Below are positions 7,898 through 15,609 of a stretch of DNA of 64,000 nucleotides, piece by piece. Under the pieces are notes generated by a model. It saw only the letters and a program-made list of their open reading frames with translations. It searched no databases and was not told the DNA's origin. The translations under genes and the position numbers were made by a program. Within the stretch, counting starts at the first letter, position 1; each line of letters begins with the position of its first letter. The DNA is from a virus, in IMG/VR virus record IMGVR_UViG_3300028840_003497, positions 112,268-176,267 of that record; one strand, written 5' to 3'.

Positions 7898-8781
7898 CCT
7901 ACATGAACCGCTCCCATAGACAGATCGTCGTCGTGGCTCCACCCGCGCTTCTCACATTCGCGCAGGAAGCCCTGCATTCGCCGCTTAACGAACTCTCCCT
8001 TGTACCCTTTGAACTCCATCATCTCGCGGACCACGTCCAGCCAGGGAACGCTCTGGCGATCCTGATCGACGAAGCTTTTCACTCCGTCCGAAAATACAGC
8101 CACTGTCTCGATGAAATCATCATCGTCCACGCAACCCGGATCTTCGCCATCGGTCGTCAGATCCCTCACCCCATCCGGATATCCCCGGAAATAATCCTGG
8201 CGGAACAAGTCCAGATCGTTGCTCCAGAAACATCTCTCGTCTTGCTCAATCGTGTCTCCGTTCTCGTGAACGTAGTCCACCCTCCACCCCTTCTCGGGAT
8301 CCTCTCGCATCCTCTGCTGGACCGCCATCAAACGGGACCGGCTCAAAAAATAGGACGGGTAGAGAGGAAATCCCGACGGTGAAACGATGTCAAAAATCGC
8401 GATCCCTCCTAAATGCATCCGGAACGCAATCGTCCCGTCGCCCATCCCGAAAACGTTAATCCTGTGATCGACAAACACCCCGAGCAACGTCGCATCAAGC
8501 ATCTCCTCCGGCATCCCCATTAGACGCTGGATCGCAGCTGCCGAAGCGACGATATGACGCATGTCATGTGCGTCCTCGATTCCGAGCCGCCGCAGAAGAA
8601 ACTGCTCCGCCGAAGACACAATCACCCGGGCTCCCACATCCGAGTCCTGGCTACCGGAACACCCGTCCGACACGAAGGCATACCCGAGCCCCTTTGCGCG
8701 CCCGGCAACCTCCCCAGATCTCGCGTAGTCCTCGCAGACCTTGTGCGAGTGCCCTATCGTAAATGCGTGATCAGCTTGCAT
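7894..8781 (-). CDS. PP2C-type Ser/Thr phosphatase
   Basis: 295 aa. Contains the PP2C metal-binding motifs: CEDYA (D18), FVSDGCSGSQDSDVGA (D39-G40), then DATLLGVFVD...GMGDGTIAF, ETVAVFSDGV and a C-terminal DDDLSMGAV. These place the di-metal aspartates as in active PP2C enzymes. ATG at 8781 overlaps the stop of the previous gene (TGATG), with GGAGG 6 nt upstream. Part of the kinase/phosphatase/vWA triad; likely reverses phosphorylation by the kinase at 5100-6779 (inference from the family). Confidence 0.88.
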   Translation of the reverse strand: MQADHAFTIGHSHKVCEDYARSGEVAGRAKGLGYAFVSDGCSGSQDSDVGARVIVSSAEQFLLRRLGIEDAHDMRHIVASAAAIQRLMGMPEEMLDATLLGVFVDHRINVFGMGDGTIAFRMHLGGIAIFDIVSPSGFPLYPSYFLSRSRLMAVQQRMREDPEKGWRVDYVHENGDTIEQDERCFWSNDLDLFRQDYFRGYPDGVRDLTTDGEDPGCVDDDDFIETVAVFSDGVKSFVDQDRQSVPWLDVVREMMEFKGYKGEFVKRRMQGFLRECEKRGWSHDDDLSMGAVHVG

Positions 8782-9338
8782 CAACCACCTCCGTTGGCGG
8801 CCAGGACCTTCAGGTACTCGACCACCTTCTCGTCGGTCCAGGCATGAATACCAGTTTCCAACTTGGTAACGTTCTCATCCGGAAACAGTTCTCTACCGCT
8901 CTTCTCGATCAGCGTGTCCTTCCAATCGATACTCGTCACCCTCTTGCGGTCGCCGATCTCTATGTGACCGAGGCGTGTCATCACCTTGAACCATGGTCTG
9001 TGGAGGCAGCACGAATTGGGGCAGTAGCCGTTCGGTAGTTCCTCCATAAAAATTGGACCAAGCCCAGCATCGAGAAACATCCCCATGAACCGATCTCGCA
9101 TCGCCTTCTTCTTGACCTCCGTCTCCGGGTCCAACATCACCGTCGTAGCTTCCAAACCTTCTAAGAGAGCACTCCTGGCTTCACGGAGAGTATTCCAGTC
9201 AGCGTCATTATCCAATGAACGCTGTGACATCTTCACGTAGATCATCACGCCTATCATGTCAGATCCTAAGCGCTCCTCGTAGGTGGCCAATTCGTACCCA
9301 TCGTCCAGTGGCCTCGCAGGGTCAAGTCCAGCACGCAT
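8781..9338 (-). CDS. Hypothetical protein between vWA and PP2C genes
   Basis: 185 aa. Helical N-terminal half, then LPNGYCPNSCCLHRPWF, a possible Cys/His metal site, followed by a beta-rich region and helical end. Coupled on both sides by TGATG overlaps, so it is made in step with the vWA and phosphatase proteins and is a candidate extra component of the triad. Shares the P-x-GYCP motif with the 2391-2924 protein. No family recognised. Confidence 0.65.
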   Translation of the reverse strand: MRAGLDPARPLDDGYELATYEERLGSDMIGVMIYVKMSQRSLDNDADWNTLREARSALLEGLEATTVMLDPETEVKKKAMRDRFMGMFLDAGLGPIFMEELPNGYCPNSCCLHRPWFKVMTRLGHIEIGDRKRVTSIDWKDTLIEKSGRELFPDENVTKLETGIHAWTDEKVVEYLKVLAANGGG

Positions 9339-10093
9339 CAGATACTCAGCGACGTTGGCTGCGACGCTCCTCCTGTGCCCAACGCCTGACTTTGAGCACT
9401 AATGCTCTTGCTTACAAACTCGGCCAACTTAGCGAGCGTCTTTGCATTGGCATCTTTGGTCTCGACATACTGAGTAATGCCAGCCGCATCTTTGAAATCA
9501 TTCAAGTACTTGTCAATGTCTGGGTAACTGCCCACGCCCACGCCGACAAGGATCGACACCATGCTCTCTGTCGCCTCGGATCTGGTCGCATCAATCAACG
9601 CTTTTTTGACCGCGCTTGCGCTCACCGCCGAACTGTTGTCGTCTCCGTCCGTGAGGATGAAGACGATGCTGTTCACCGCGAAATCGCTGTCGGTGAGACT
9701 CTTGGCGTAGTCGACCGCCGAGAGGACCGCGTTCTCCGACGCATCGAACAGGGCTGTCCCGCCTCCGCAATTCAGGATCCCGTCGTAGTCTCCGATATTG
9801 CAGTTTTCCAACAGCTTGTATCCGTGAATCTCATCCATCCGCTGGTTAAATGTCACCAGTCGGATCATCAGGTTGTCAGCCCTTGGCGAGAGTTTACAAG
9901 CATTGACGATCTCCTGAATCGCCTTCTCCAGATCGACACTGAACCGATCAACACTCCCGCTCACATCCACGATTAGATCGACGGTAGTGTACTCGGTCGC
10001 ACCCAACTCATCGATCCTGGTCGCGCTGTATCCGAAGGAAGTGTTCGGGAGCGACTTCTCCTCCATCATGGATTCATCATTTAGTTTCGGCAT
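9338..10093 (-). CDS. TerY-like von Willebrand factor A domain protein
   Basis: 251 aa. Complete MIDAS: DVSGS (43-47), Thr in GGGTALFD (about 113) and TDGDD (148-152). This is a metal-ion-dependent protein-interaction domain. It lacks a signal peptide or zinc ribbon and is closest in layout to bacterial TerY-type vWA proteins. In TerY-P triads the vWA protein partners a kinase and a PP2C phosphatase, both encoded just downstream. SD AAAGGAT before ATG. A TTCCA/TGGAA hairpin sits upstream at about 10110-10130. Confidence 0.85.
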   Translation of the reverse strand: MPKLNDESMMEEKSLPNTSFGYSATRIDELGATEYTTVDLIVDVSGSVDRFSVDLEKAIQEIVNACKLSPRADNLMIRLVTFNQRMDEIHGYKLLENCNIGDYDGILNCGGGTALFDASENAVLSAVDYAKSLTDSDFAVNSIVFILTDGDDNSSAVSASAVKKALIDATRSEATESMVSILVGVGVGSYPDIDKYLNDFKDAAGITQYVETKDANAKTLAKLAEFVSKSISAQSQALGTGGASQPTSLSI

Positions 10094-10177
10094 ATTCTTA
10101 TCCTTTCCACAGGCTCATCTGGAACCATTTTAAAATTTTCAGACCTAAATTTTAATCCGCCACCGACGTTTTAAAAT

Positions 10178-10978
10178 TTACCTCAAAACCTCTGCCGCCG
10201 TTGTCGTCCGCATCCCTCTCCCTGTCATCTCCGTGATGAAATCATCCTGAAGGCTCTCGAACCCTGGGACCGGGCTCGTGCCATCAGTCAAGAGCACGAA
10301 CTTGGCAATGTAACTGTCATCCGAGAATCCGTTGGCGATGTCGAGAACAGTATTGGCCAGGCAATGTGAGCCAGCCTCTCCGGCGATCAACACCTCATCT
10401 GCATCCTCCAGAGTCTGGATCAGTCGAGTGTTCAACTGCGTGCTCGGGTCGCCTGGATCGGGCACCTCGGCCTTCACACCCGAGTAGTGCTCGGTCCAGA
10501 TATTTGATCCCTTGGACACGAAATCAATAATCGCCGGACTATCCTTAACCCAAAGATCCAGAGCTTCCCGGATCGGCTCGACGATGCAGGCCCCCGGAGT
10601 CCCGATCATGCAGTGTGGCGGCCAGATACAGAGAGGGTATCGCCCACTGAACTCCAACCCCTTCGCGTACTCGATCATCTTGCGAGTAAAGGATGGCCGC
10701 ACCGGCGTCCAATTGCCCTCCTCGATGTCCTTTGCTGTGATGATCGTAAAAGGATCCGGAGGGTTGCCGTCCTTGTCGCGCCACATCAATGGATGGGCAA
10801 CGTCGAGGAGGTGATGCTGGTCCAGTGTGACGTGGATATCCTCCAGCTTGCTCCCGAGCCGAACAATCATATCAGCCACTCGCTGCATGTCCGCGTCCGC
10901 GCCAGGCACGGACAAAGCCCCCGCCGGGTCTGCGAAGTCAAATTGAGGGTCTATCAATAATAAATGCACCTTCTTCAT
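10178..10978 (-). CDS. Nicotinamidase (isochorismatase-family hydrolase)
   Basis: 266 aa. LLLIDPQFDF (catalytic Asp10), TLDQHH (metal Asp53/His), WPPHCMIGTPGA (119-130), SKGSNIW (Lys156) and GEAGSHCLANTVLDIA (nucleophile Cys206). These form the Asp-Lys-Cys triad and metal site of nicotinamidases (PncA), which convert nicotinamide to nicotinate in NAD salvage. ATG at 10978 has a GGAG SD and follows a 26-aa peptide gene by 4 nt. Expressed together with the vWA/PP2C operon. It could replenish or reroute NAD precursors during infection (inference). Confidence 0.85.
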   Translation of the reverse strand: MKKVHLLLIDPQFDFADPAGALSVPGADADMQRVADMIVRLGSKLEDIHVTLDQHHLLDVAHPLMWRDKDGNPPDPFTIITAKDIEEGNWTPVRPSFTRKMIEYAKGLEFSGRYPLCIWPPHCMIGTPGACIVEPIREALDLWVKDSPAIIDFVSKGSNIWTEHYSGVKAEVPDPGDPSTQLNTRLIQTLEDADEVLIAGEAGSHCLANTVLDIANGFSDDSYIAKFVLLTDGTSPVPGFESLQDDFITEMTGRGMRTTTAAEVLR

Positions 10979-10982
10979 TTCA

Positions 10983-11063
10983 TCACTCCTTTGCCGGACT
11001 GTCATCGTCCGGATCGTTATCGTTATCCGCCGTTTTCCCTACTGGTTCTTCTGGTCTGCCCAT
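10983..11063 (-). CDS. 26-aa acidic peptide
   Basis: Mini gene beginning MGRPEEPVGK and ending DDDSPAKE. It has an excellent AAGGAGG SD and is the first coding sequence after the promoter at 11076-11138. The nicotinamidase start is 4 nt beyond its stop. Strongly acidic and disordered. It may be a leader peptide that couples nicotinamidase translation, or a small effector. Confidence 0.6.
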   Translation of the reverse strand: MGRPEEPVGKTADNDNDPDDDSPAKE

Positions 11064-11075
11064 CTTGTCCTCCTT

Positions 11076-11138
11076 CTCGCCATCTCGGCAAGTATCATGC
11101 AGCCACTGCTGTATTACCTACTAATCCGCGTTAGTCAA
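11076..11138 (-). promoter_or_regulatory. Promoter with 5'-UTR hairpin
   Basis: TTGACT (11133-11138) followed by AACGC, 16-nt spacer, TAATAC (11111-11116). Hairpin CTTGCC/GGCGAG with GAGAT loop (11076-11092) lies directly before the AAGGAGG SD. The -35 box lies inside the last codons of the methyltransferase gene (TTG ACT AAC GCG). Drives the nicotinamidase-vWA-PP2C transcript. Confidence 0.8.
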
Positions 11139-11813
11139 CTTCTTTCTGGCAACAAAAACGAGCGTCTTCCCGTTGTTGAACTTGTCATACTGCACCTCTT
11201 CAAAATGCTCATGAAGCGTCAACATAAAACTCTGCGGAGGTATCCATTGGAATGTCGACTTGTGAGTATCAGCACCACACTTCTGCAGATGGACTATCTT
11301 GTCGCCAACCATCCACACTTCCTCAGAGTACCTGCGCCCATCTATCTGATACTCGTACCGGCTCGGAGCATCCCCTGGCCTCTGAATGAAGGTGTTAAAA
11401 ACGAACGATCCAGTGTCTTTCAGCCCCTTAGATATCCTCTCAACAGCATCCTCATTCCACCAGTAGTTCACCGCCTGCTGACAAATCGCCAAATCAAACT
11501 CGCCGGTCCCTAGAAAAAAATTGGTCTTACTGCAGCGCGTGAGATCGGAAACAACACACCGGTCAGGAGCGTTCTCCATTTTCTTGGCCCGGCTCATCAT
11601 TTTTCTTGAGATATCAACAGCAAGGACAAACTTTGCCCCTAGCTCTTTCGCTCGCACGCTCGCACGCAACCCTCCAGCACACAAATCCACCATTATCTTC
11701 CCACTTATTGGACCTGCAGCTAAAAGTAAATCGTCTACCGGCCTCTTGAGGAACCGAGCATACATTCGATCATACTCATCCCCACACATTTTAGAAAAAT
11801 CGTGTACTCCCAT
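11121..11813 (-). CDS. Class I SAM-dependent methyltransferase
   Basis: 230 aa. Motif I VDLCAGGLRASVRAKELGA (Gly-rich SAM loop), motif II acidic AVDIS, and FDLAICQQAVNYWW (motif IV region) define a Rossmann-fold methyltransferase, probably of small molecules given its overall similarity to the UbiE/Methyltransf_11 type. Substrate unknown. The start has GAGG and lies just after the CoaB/aldolase-like gene, so the two enzymes are co-transcribed and may act on one metabolite (inference). Confidence 0.8.
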   Translation of the reverse strand: MGVHDFSKMCGDEYDRMYARFLKRPVDDLLLAAGPISGKIMVDLCAGGLRASVRAKELGAKFVLAVDISRKMMSRAKKMENAPDRCVVSDLTRCSKTNFFLGTGEFDLAICQQAVNYWWNEDAVERISKGLKDTGSFVFNTFIQRPGDAPSRYEYQIDGRRYSEEVWMVGDKIVHLQKCGADTHKSTFQWIPPQSFMLTLHEHFEEVQYDKFNNGKTLVFVARKKLTNAD

Positions 11814-11815
11814 GA

Positions 11816-13021
11816 TTACCTCACCACCAGAAATTCACCGTGCCCAGCAATCGTGAATCGAATTTGGCCATTTTCATTCCACTCGACCGGGAAATCCCTG
11901 TCAGTATCTCGCACCGTCCCAGGTTGAGCATATGGAAGAGTATGCATCGGCGTCATCCTCCTCTTGTCATGCTCATGCCAGTGTATCACGGCATTAGCTT
12001 CCGGGACCTTTTTAAAGATCCTGTCAATCAGCGGCGCATTGAGAGATGCCTTGTTGATTTTAATTCTTTTGCTCGTGTATTTGTTCTCAGGGACCACCAG
12101 CGTCCTATCTTTGTGATCAACTCGACAAACCACCGTCCAGTCTAGCAGTTGAGTCTTTCCCCTCGCTGAGATCACGAATCGCCCAGTATTATCAGCCACC
12201 CGTACCGCAACACATCCAAAGAATATACCACTCTCCTGCTTGCCGAGTTCCAAATCACATCGGTAACGCGCGACCTCCTCAATGAGCCGCTTGGCCGCAT
12301 CCCGCACCGGCTCCTCTTTCGGGAGTCCGGGATGGTCTTCATAACAGAACTCTCTCCTATCCGAAATTGACTTATAGTGCTCGTCCGTTGCCATGTCGAA
12401 AATAATCTGGGCAAGGTCCTCGACGAAGAACTCGCCTCCTTCCGGCGTAACTCCAAACCTCTTATGAAGGTCCGTCGCGTCGTTGGCAAAAACGAGATTC
12501 GCCTTGGACTCGCGCTGTGTCAGTTGCGCGGCCCGGATAAGAGAATCATGATCGACCCCGCTGAGCAGCTTGAACCCGATCAGTTTCGTCTTTGGAGCGT
12601 GCTTCCGAACCGTATTGATAACCCTCGGAGCGATCCGCATAAGGACCGGCACCGGATCTCCCTCCTCGTAATTGTGAGAAGGAAACTTGCCATCCTGTAG
12701 CGTCAGCTCCTGCCACCTTTTGTCCAGTATCAGATTCGCTACCGCCGCCCCCAAGACAACCGCATCGCACGATTTCGACAATAACTGGACTTTCTCCATG
12801 TAGTCGTCGAACCCGGAATGCTTCACCCATTCCACACCCTCTAATTGAGCATCATACCTTGGAAGATCGCTGGCGAGGTAATTAACCCGAGCACCCAGTT
12901 TGCTCAGAGAATGAGCAAGACTCAACATCCAACCGCCTTTGAATTTGTTTGTGATAAGCTTGACCGCGTCCAGTTTGGCCGCTACAGCTCCGCCTGTGAC
13001 CAAAATACGTGGCCTACTCAT
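11816..13021 (-). CDS. CoaB-like (DFP) / class II aldolase-like fusion protein
   Basis: 401 aa. The N-terminal half resembles phosphopantothenoylcysteine synthetase (DFP/CoaB). It starts RILVTGGAVAAKLDAVKLITN, with AHSLSKLGARVNYLAS and ANLVFANDATD, matching the CoaB nucleotide-binding and (N)D motifs. The C-terminal part (about 265-401) has KINKASLNAPLIDRI and NAVIHWHEH, resembling the metal His cluster of class II aldolase/adducin folds. The CoaA/flavoprotein half (CoaC) is absent. ATG at 13021 overlaps the upstream stop by 8 nt. The fusion is unusual; product unknown. Confidence 0.7.
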   Translation of the reverse strand: MSRPRILVTGGAVAAKLDAVKLITNKFKGGWMLSLAHSLSKLGARVNYLASDLPRYDAQLEGVEWVKHSGFDDYMEKVQLLSKSCDAVVLGAAVANLILDKRWQELTLQDGKFPSHNYEEGDPVPVLMRIAPRVINTVRKHAPKTKLIGFKLLSGVDHDSLIRAAQLTQRESKANLVFANDATDLHKRFGVTPEGGEFFVEDLAQIIFDMATDEHYKSISDRREFCYEDHPGLPKEEPVRDAAKRLIEEVARYRCDLELGKQESGIFFGCVAVRVADNTGRFVISARGKTQLLDWTVVCRVDHKDRTLVVPENKYTSKRIKINKASLNAPLIDRIFKKVPEANAVIHWHEHDKRRMTPMHTLPYAQPGTVRDTDRDFPVEWNENGQIRFTIAGHGEFLVVR

Positions 13022-13583
13022 CGGATGCATCCTCATCATCGCTCAAAGCAGCATCCGGGTTCACATAGCCGTTCTCGTCGCGCTCAGCGACTCCTTCGCC
13101 GGGATCTCCACCACCGGACTGCGGAACATCGATCCAATACTTGATTTTTCGACCGACATGCTCCTTGTCCACGATTAAACGATTCCCAGGGCGATCCACA
13201 TAAAGATCCCGTAAACCGCTGGAAATAACCCTATGAACCTGCCAGTCGTGATACCCCTCGGTCTCGCTCGGAAACACCGACCGAAACCTCTCCACCATAT
13301 CCTCCGTCAGGGATCGGTTCGAATACCCAACATTCTCCATCTGCATGAACCGCAGAAGAGCATACCGACGGTCGGCCCTATCAAACATTTTCTTCGAACG
13401 CCTCACGTCGTTCCGTGGAGGAGAATGCTCCGTGGTATCTGGCACACCGTCAATACCAACCTCTGCCTCCATCTCCTCGATGTCCTTGATCCGACGATCT
13501 ATATCCTCGATCGCCACCACATGTTCGGATCTCTCCCGAAGAAGATCCTTCTTCTTTTTCTGAAAATACTCGCTCGCAATCAT
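13014..13583 (-). CDS. Hypothetical coiled-coil/DNA-binding-like protein, 189 aa
   Basis: The N-terminal ~55 residues are a charged coiled coil (EYFQKKKKDLLRERSEH...), the middle is a helical region with winged-helix-like composition, and the end is an acidic tail. SD GGGGAGG; immediately before it is a perfect GTCGCA/TGCGAC hairpin (13598-13612) that lies between the previous stop and this SD, the same hairpin-SD layout seen at promoters. No family recognised. Confidence 0.65.
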   Translation of the reverse strand: MIASEYFQKKKKDLLRERSEHVVAIEDIDRRIKDIEEMEAEVGIDGVPDTTEHSPPRNDVRRSKKMFDRADRRYALLRFMQMENVGYSNRSLTEDMVERFRSVFPSETEGYHDWQVHRVISSGLRDLYVDRPGNRLIVDKEHVGRKIKYWIDVPQSGGGDPGEGVAERDENGYVNPDAALSDDEDASDE

Positions 13584-13627
13584 GGTCGCCTCCCCTCGTC
13601 GCATCCTGCGACGTATCTGGGAAGAAA

Positions 13628-13927
13628 CTAGCTTATCAGTCCAGCAGCCCTCATTACTGCCTCGCTGTCGTCGAATTCTAATTCCGACTTCTGCGCCAGT
13701 TCTTCATCTGTTTTAATCTCAATCTCTGTTTTGAGAACATTGTCCCACACCATCTTAGAAATATCCGCCTCCACTTTCTTGTGACAAGCGGGACAAAATC
13801 GCAATTGAATCCTCTTCTCTTCGTTGTCCGCGCTGTACACACTCACATTAATAGAAAGCATTTCATCACGCGGAACCCACTTTCTACATTCCCCTCGACA
13901 AAATCCGTACTTGGTATTTGTGCTCAC
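13628..13927 (-). CDS. Small zinc-ribbon-like protein, 99 aa
   Basis: Cys pairs FCRGECRKW near the N-terminus and FCPACH about residue 44-49 suggest one zinc ribbon. The start is GTG, overlapping the upstream stop (GTGA), with GGAGAGG 7 nt before it. Rest is helical and acidic. Function unknown. Confidence 0.7.
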   Translation of the reverse strand: MSTNTKYGFCRGECRKWVPRDEMLSINVSVYSADNEEKRIQLRFCPACHKKVEADISKMVWDNVLKTEIEIKTDEELAQKSELEFDDSEAVMRAAGLIS

Positions 13928-14235
13928 TTTTGTTTCCTCTCCAGTGTCCGAGAAATATTTGCCAACTCCCTGGCGATCTTCTCCAATGCCTTAACCTCAC
14001 GCCGCCGCAACGCGCTCTGCCGCGCATCTTTATCCCTCTGGCAAATCATAGCCTCCGGAGCACCAAGTCTGTCACAAGCCTGCGCTTGCACATCTGGAAC
14101 TGAGCACTGATTCATTAATATTCCAACAATCATCGCCACGCCCAGAATAGTCCACACCACCTTGAGAGGAAATGGAAATCCCCGAGGCTCATCCTCCCAT
14201 GGTCTTACAAGCTTTTTAATCCGAGTTGATCGCAT
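13924..14235 (-). CDS. Single-pass membrane protein with periplasmic coiled coil
   Basis: 103 aa. Basic N-terminus, transmembrane helix about residues 24-43 (LKVVWTILGVAMIVGILM), then a Cys-containing linker and a charged helix to the end. The topology (N-in, coiled coil outside) is that of inner-membrane spanins, but sequence alone does not prove it. ATG at 14235 follows AGGAGG. Expressed from the promoter at 14247-14300. Confidence 0.65.
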   Translation of the reverse strand: MRSTRIKKLVRPWEDEPRGFPFPLKVVWTILGVAMIVGILMNQCSVPDVQAQACDRLGAPEAMICQRDKDARQSALRRREVKALEKIARELANISRTLERKQK

Positions 14236-14246
14236 CCTCACCTCCT

Positions 14247-14300
14247 GGCATCTCGCCTGGCATCTACTAGAACATTACGCCACGACGCTGCATTTGTCAA
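14247..14300 (-). promoter_or_regulatory. Promoter with short 5'-UTR hairpin
   Basis: TTGACA (14295-14300) followed by AATGC, 17 nt, TAATGT (14272-14277). A short GGC/GCC stem with GAGAT loop (14247-14257) leads into the AGGAGG SD. Confidence 0.75.
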
Positions 14301-14311
14301 CAAGATGCAAA

Positions 14312-14620
14312 CTACTTATAGAGCCCCAAAACGTCCTCAAACTTGATAACCACAAATTCATCATCATCAACAATAACGTTTGTTCCAGTAAACGTCCCCA
14401 CAACAACTGTGTCTTTGGCCTTGATTCCATCAACATCAGGTCCGACAGCTATAACCTTGGCCGTGTTCGGGGGCTTCTTGGCCGATCCAGGGATATACAG
14501 TCCGCCCGCCGTCTTCGTCTCCTCGGTGTCCACCTCATCCTTCAGAATCAGAACGTTGTCATGCAACGGCTGAAACGATGGCCCCTTGTTTTTGGAAACT
14601 TTCTTCTTCTTGTCAGTCAT
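14312..14620 (-). CDS. GroES-like co-chaperonin
   Basis: 102 aa. After a Lys-rich N-terminus: FQPLHDNVLILKDE, a mobile loop with the hydrophobic GLYIP (cf. GIVLP of GroES) flanked by TKTAG, then TAKVIAVGPD and KFEDVLGLY at the C-terminus. This is the complete Cpn10 fold. Phage co-chaperonins (T4 gp31 is the known example) replace host GroES to fold capsid protein in the host GroEL chamber. No GroEL is present in the window. ATG overlaps the upstream gene (ATGA); SD AAGGAG. Confidence 0.9.
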   Translation of the reverse strand: MTDKKKKVSKNKGPSFQPLHDNVLILKDEVDTEETKTAGGLYIPGSAKKPPNTAKVIAVGPDVDGIKAKDTVVVGTFTGTNVIVDDDEFVVIKFEDVLGLYK

Positions 14621-14823
14621 CTGTTCTGCTCCTTCCATTCTTTGCACTTCATACCCAATTTCATAACGCGCCTACGGTCGTCAGGCGTCAACATCGACCT
14701 CACCGTCTGGCAACCTTTCTTCTTTCTAGCATCAGCCATAAACAACAAATCATCCACTGTCAGAGCCTTGTCTCCAAATTGCTCGGCCAAATCAAACGCT
14801 TCGAGCATTCCTATTCCACCCAT
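14617..14823 (-). CDS. Hypothetical protein, 68 aa
   Basis: Helical, charged protein with a single Cys-rich-free core (RKKKGCQTVRSML...). Coupled by TAATG to the upstream and ATGA to the GroES gene. No family recognised. Confidence 0.6.
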   Translation of the reverse strand: MGGIGMLEAFDLAEQFGDKALTVDDLLFMADARKKKGCQTVRSMLTPDDRRRVMKLGMKCKEWKEQNR

Positions 14824-15077
14824 TATTTCCCCCGGATAATCAACATCTGACCGGTCATCAAACGCTGATCCGTAATCACGGAGATGTTATTTTCATCATC
14901 CCAATCGTACGCAAACACAGCATCAGAAATGCCTTCGATAATAGGCGCTCCAGCCTTGATAGCTGTCCCGATTGCAATACTGATTTGCTTCTCACAATCC
15001 TCTCGCGACAACCCCTGAAACGGTTTAGCTGCATGCTCCGCCCACATTCGAACCATCTCTTCTGTTTCATTGCTCAT
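14823..15077 (-). CDS. Hypothetical protein, 84 aa
   Basis: Short soluble alpha/beta protein. GGGAGG is closer to an in-frame TTG at 15083 than to the ATG, so translation may begin at either. Overlaps the upstream stop by ATGA. Function unknown. Confidence 0.6.
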   Translation of the reverse strand: MSNETEEMVRMWAEHAAKPFQGLSREDCEKQISIAIGTAIKAGAPIIEGISDAVFAYDWDDENNISVITDQRLMTGQMLIIRGK

Positions 15078-15277
15078 TGGCAAAAGAAACCTCCCTTCTT
15101 AAGAAGTTCCTCCTCGTCCGGATTGATCTCCACGACACATCTCGGAAACTCCCAAAACATCATCCCGGCAACAATCGGACCAAACAGATCCCCATCTTCC
15201 ATCCGCAACATAGGGAATGGTTCGACATCCAAAACTTCAAGCTCGACAATATGACCACAAAAATGCATCAATTTCAT
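15074..15277 (-). CDS. Hypothetical protein, 67 aa
   Basis: Starts MKLMHFCGHIVEL, a short beta-rich protein with scattered Cys (three). SD GGAG. First gene after the promoter at 15287-15344; leads a four-gene coupled operon ending with GroES. No family recognised. Confidence 0.6.
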   Translation of the reverse strand: MKLMHFCGHIVELEVLDVEPFPMLRMEDGDLFGPIVAGMMFWEFPRCVVEINPDEEELLKKGGFFCQ

Positions 15278-15286
15278 CACTGCTCC

Positions 15287-15344
15287 CGCCATCTTCGGCG
15301 ATATCTAGAGTGAGAGTCTTACCACGTAGAATTGAATTTATCAA
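15287..15344 (-). promoter_or_regulatory. Promoter with 5'-UTR hairpin
   Basis: TTGATA (15339-15344), 17 nt, TAAGAC (15316-15321). A CGCC/GGCG hairpin (15287-15300) sits before GGAG. The stop codon of the upstream gene lies inside the -35 box (GGT TGA TAA). Confidence 0.65.
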
Positions 15345-15559
15345 CCATTTTCGATGTAGCCCGGATTAATCCAACGCTCCACCGTTTCAAGTTCCTCTTT
15401 GTCCGCAACAAATTCAGTCACACCGGCATCATGCTTATCGGCAATCAGATCAGCTCGATCCCGCGTCGTAAAGATACCAAACACCGTCATCTCCGCAACT
15501 TCAATCTCACCAGTGCGAGTCTCCTCCTGCGAAGCCTTGCTAACTAGAAAAAGTTCCAT
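15341..15559 (-). CDS. Hypothetical protein, 72 aa
   Basis: MELFLVSKASQEETRTGEIE... has the composition of a small alpha/beta sensor-like or 'DUF' phage protein (FGIFTTRDRADLIADKH). ATG follows GGAGG at ideal spacing. Not coupled to its neighbours. Function unknown. Confidence 0.6.
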   Translation of the reverse strand: MELFLVSKASQEETRTGEIEVAEMTVFGIFTTRDRADLIADKHDAGVTEFVADKEELETVERWINPGYIENG

Positions 15560-15609
15560 CAATATCCTCCGTCTAAATCCTACAGCAGCCAAGCCGCGAA
15601 AGCAATATC

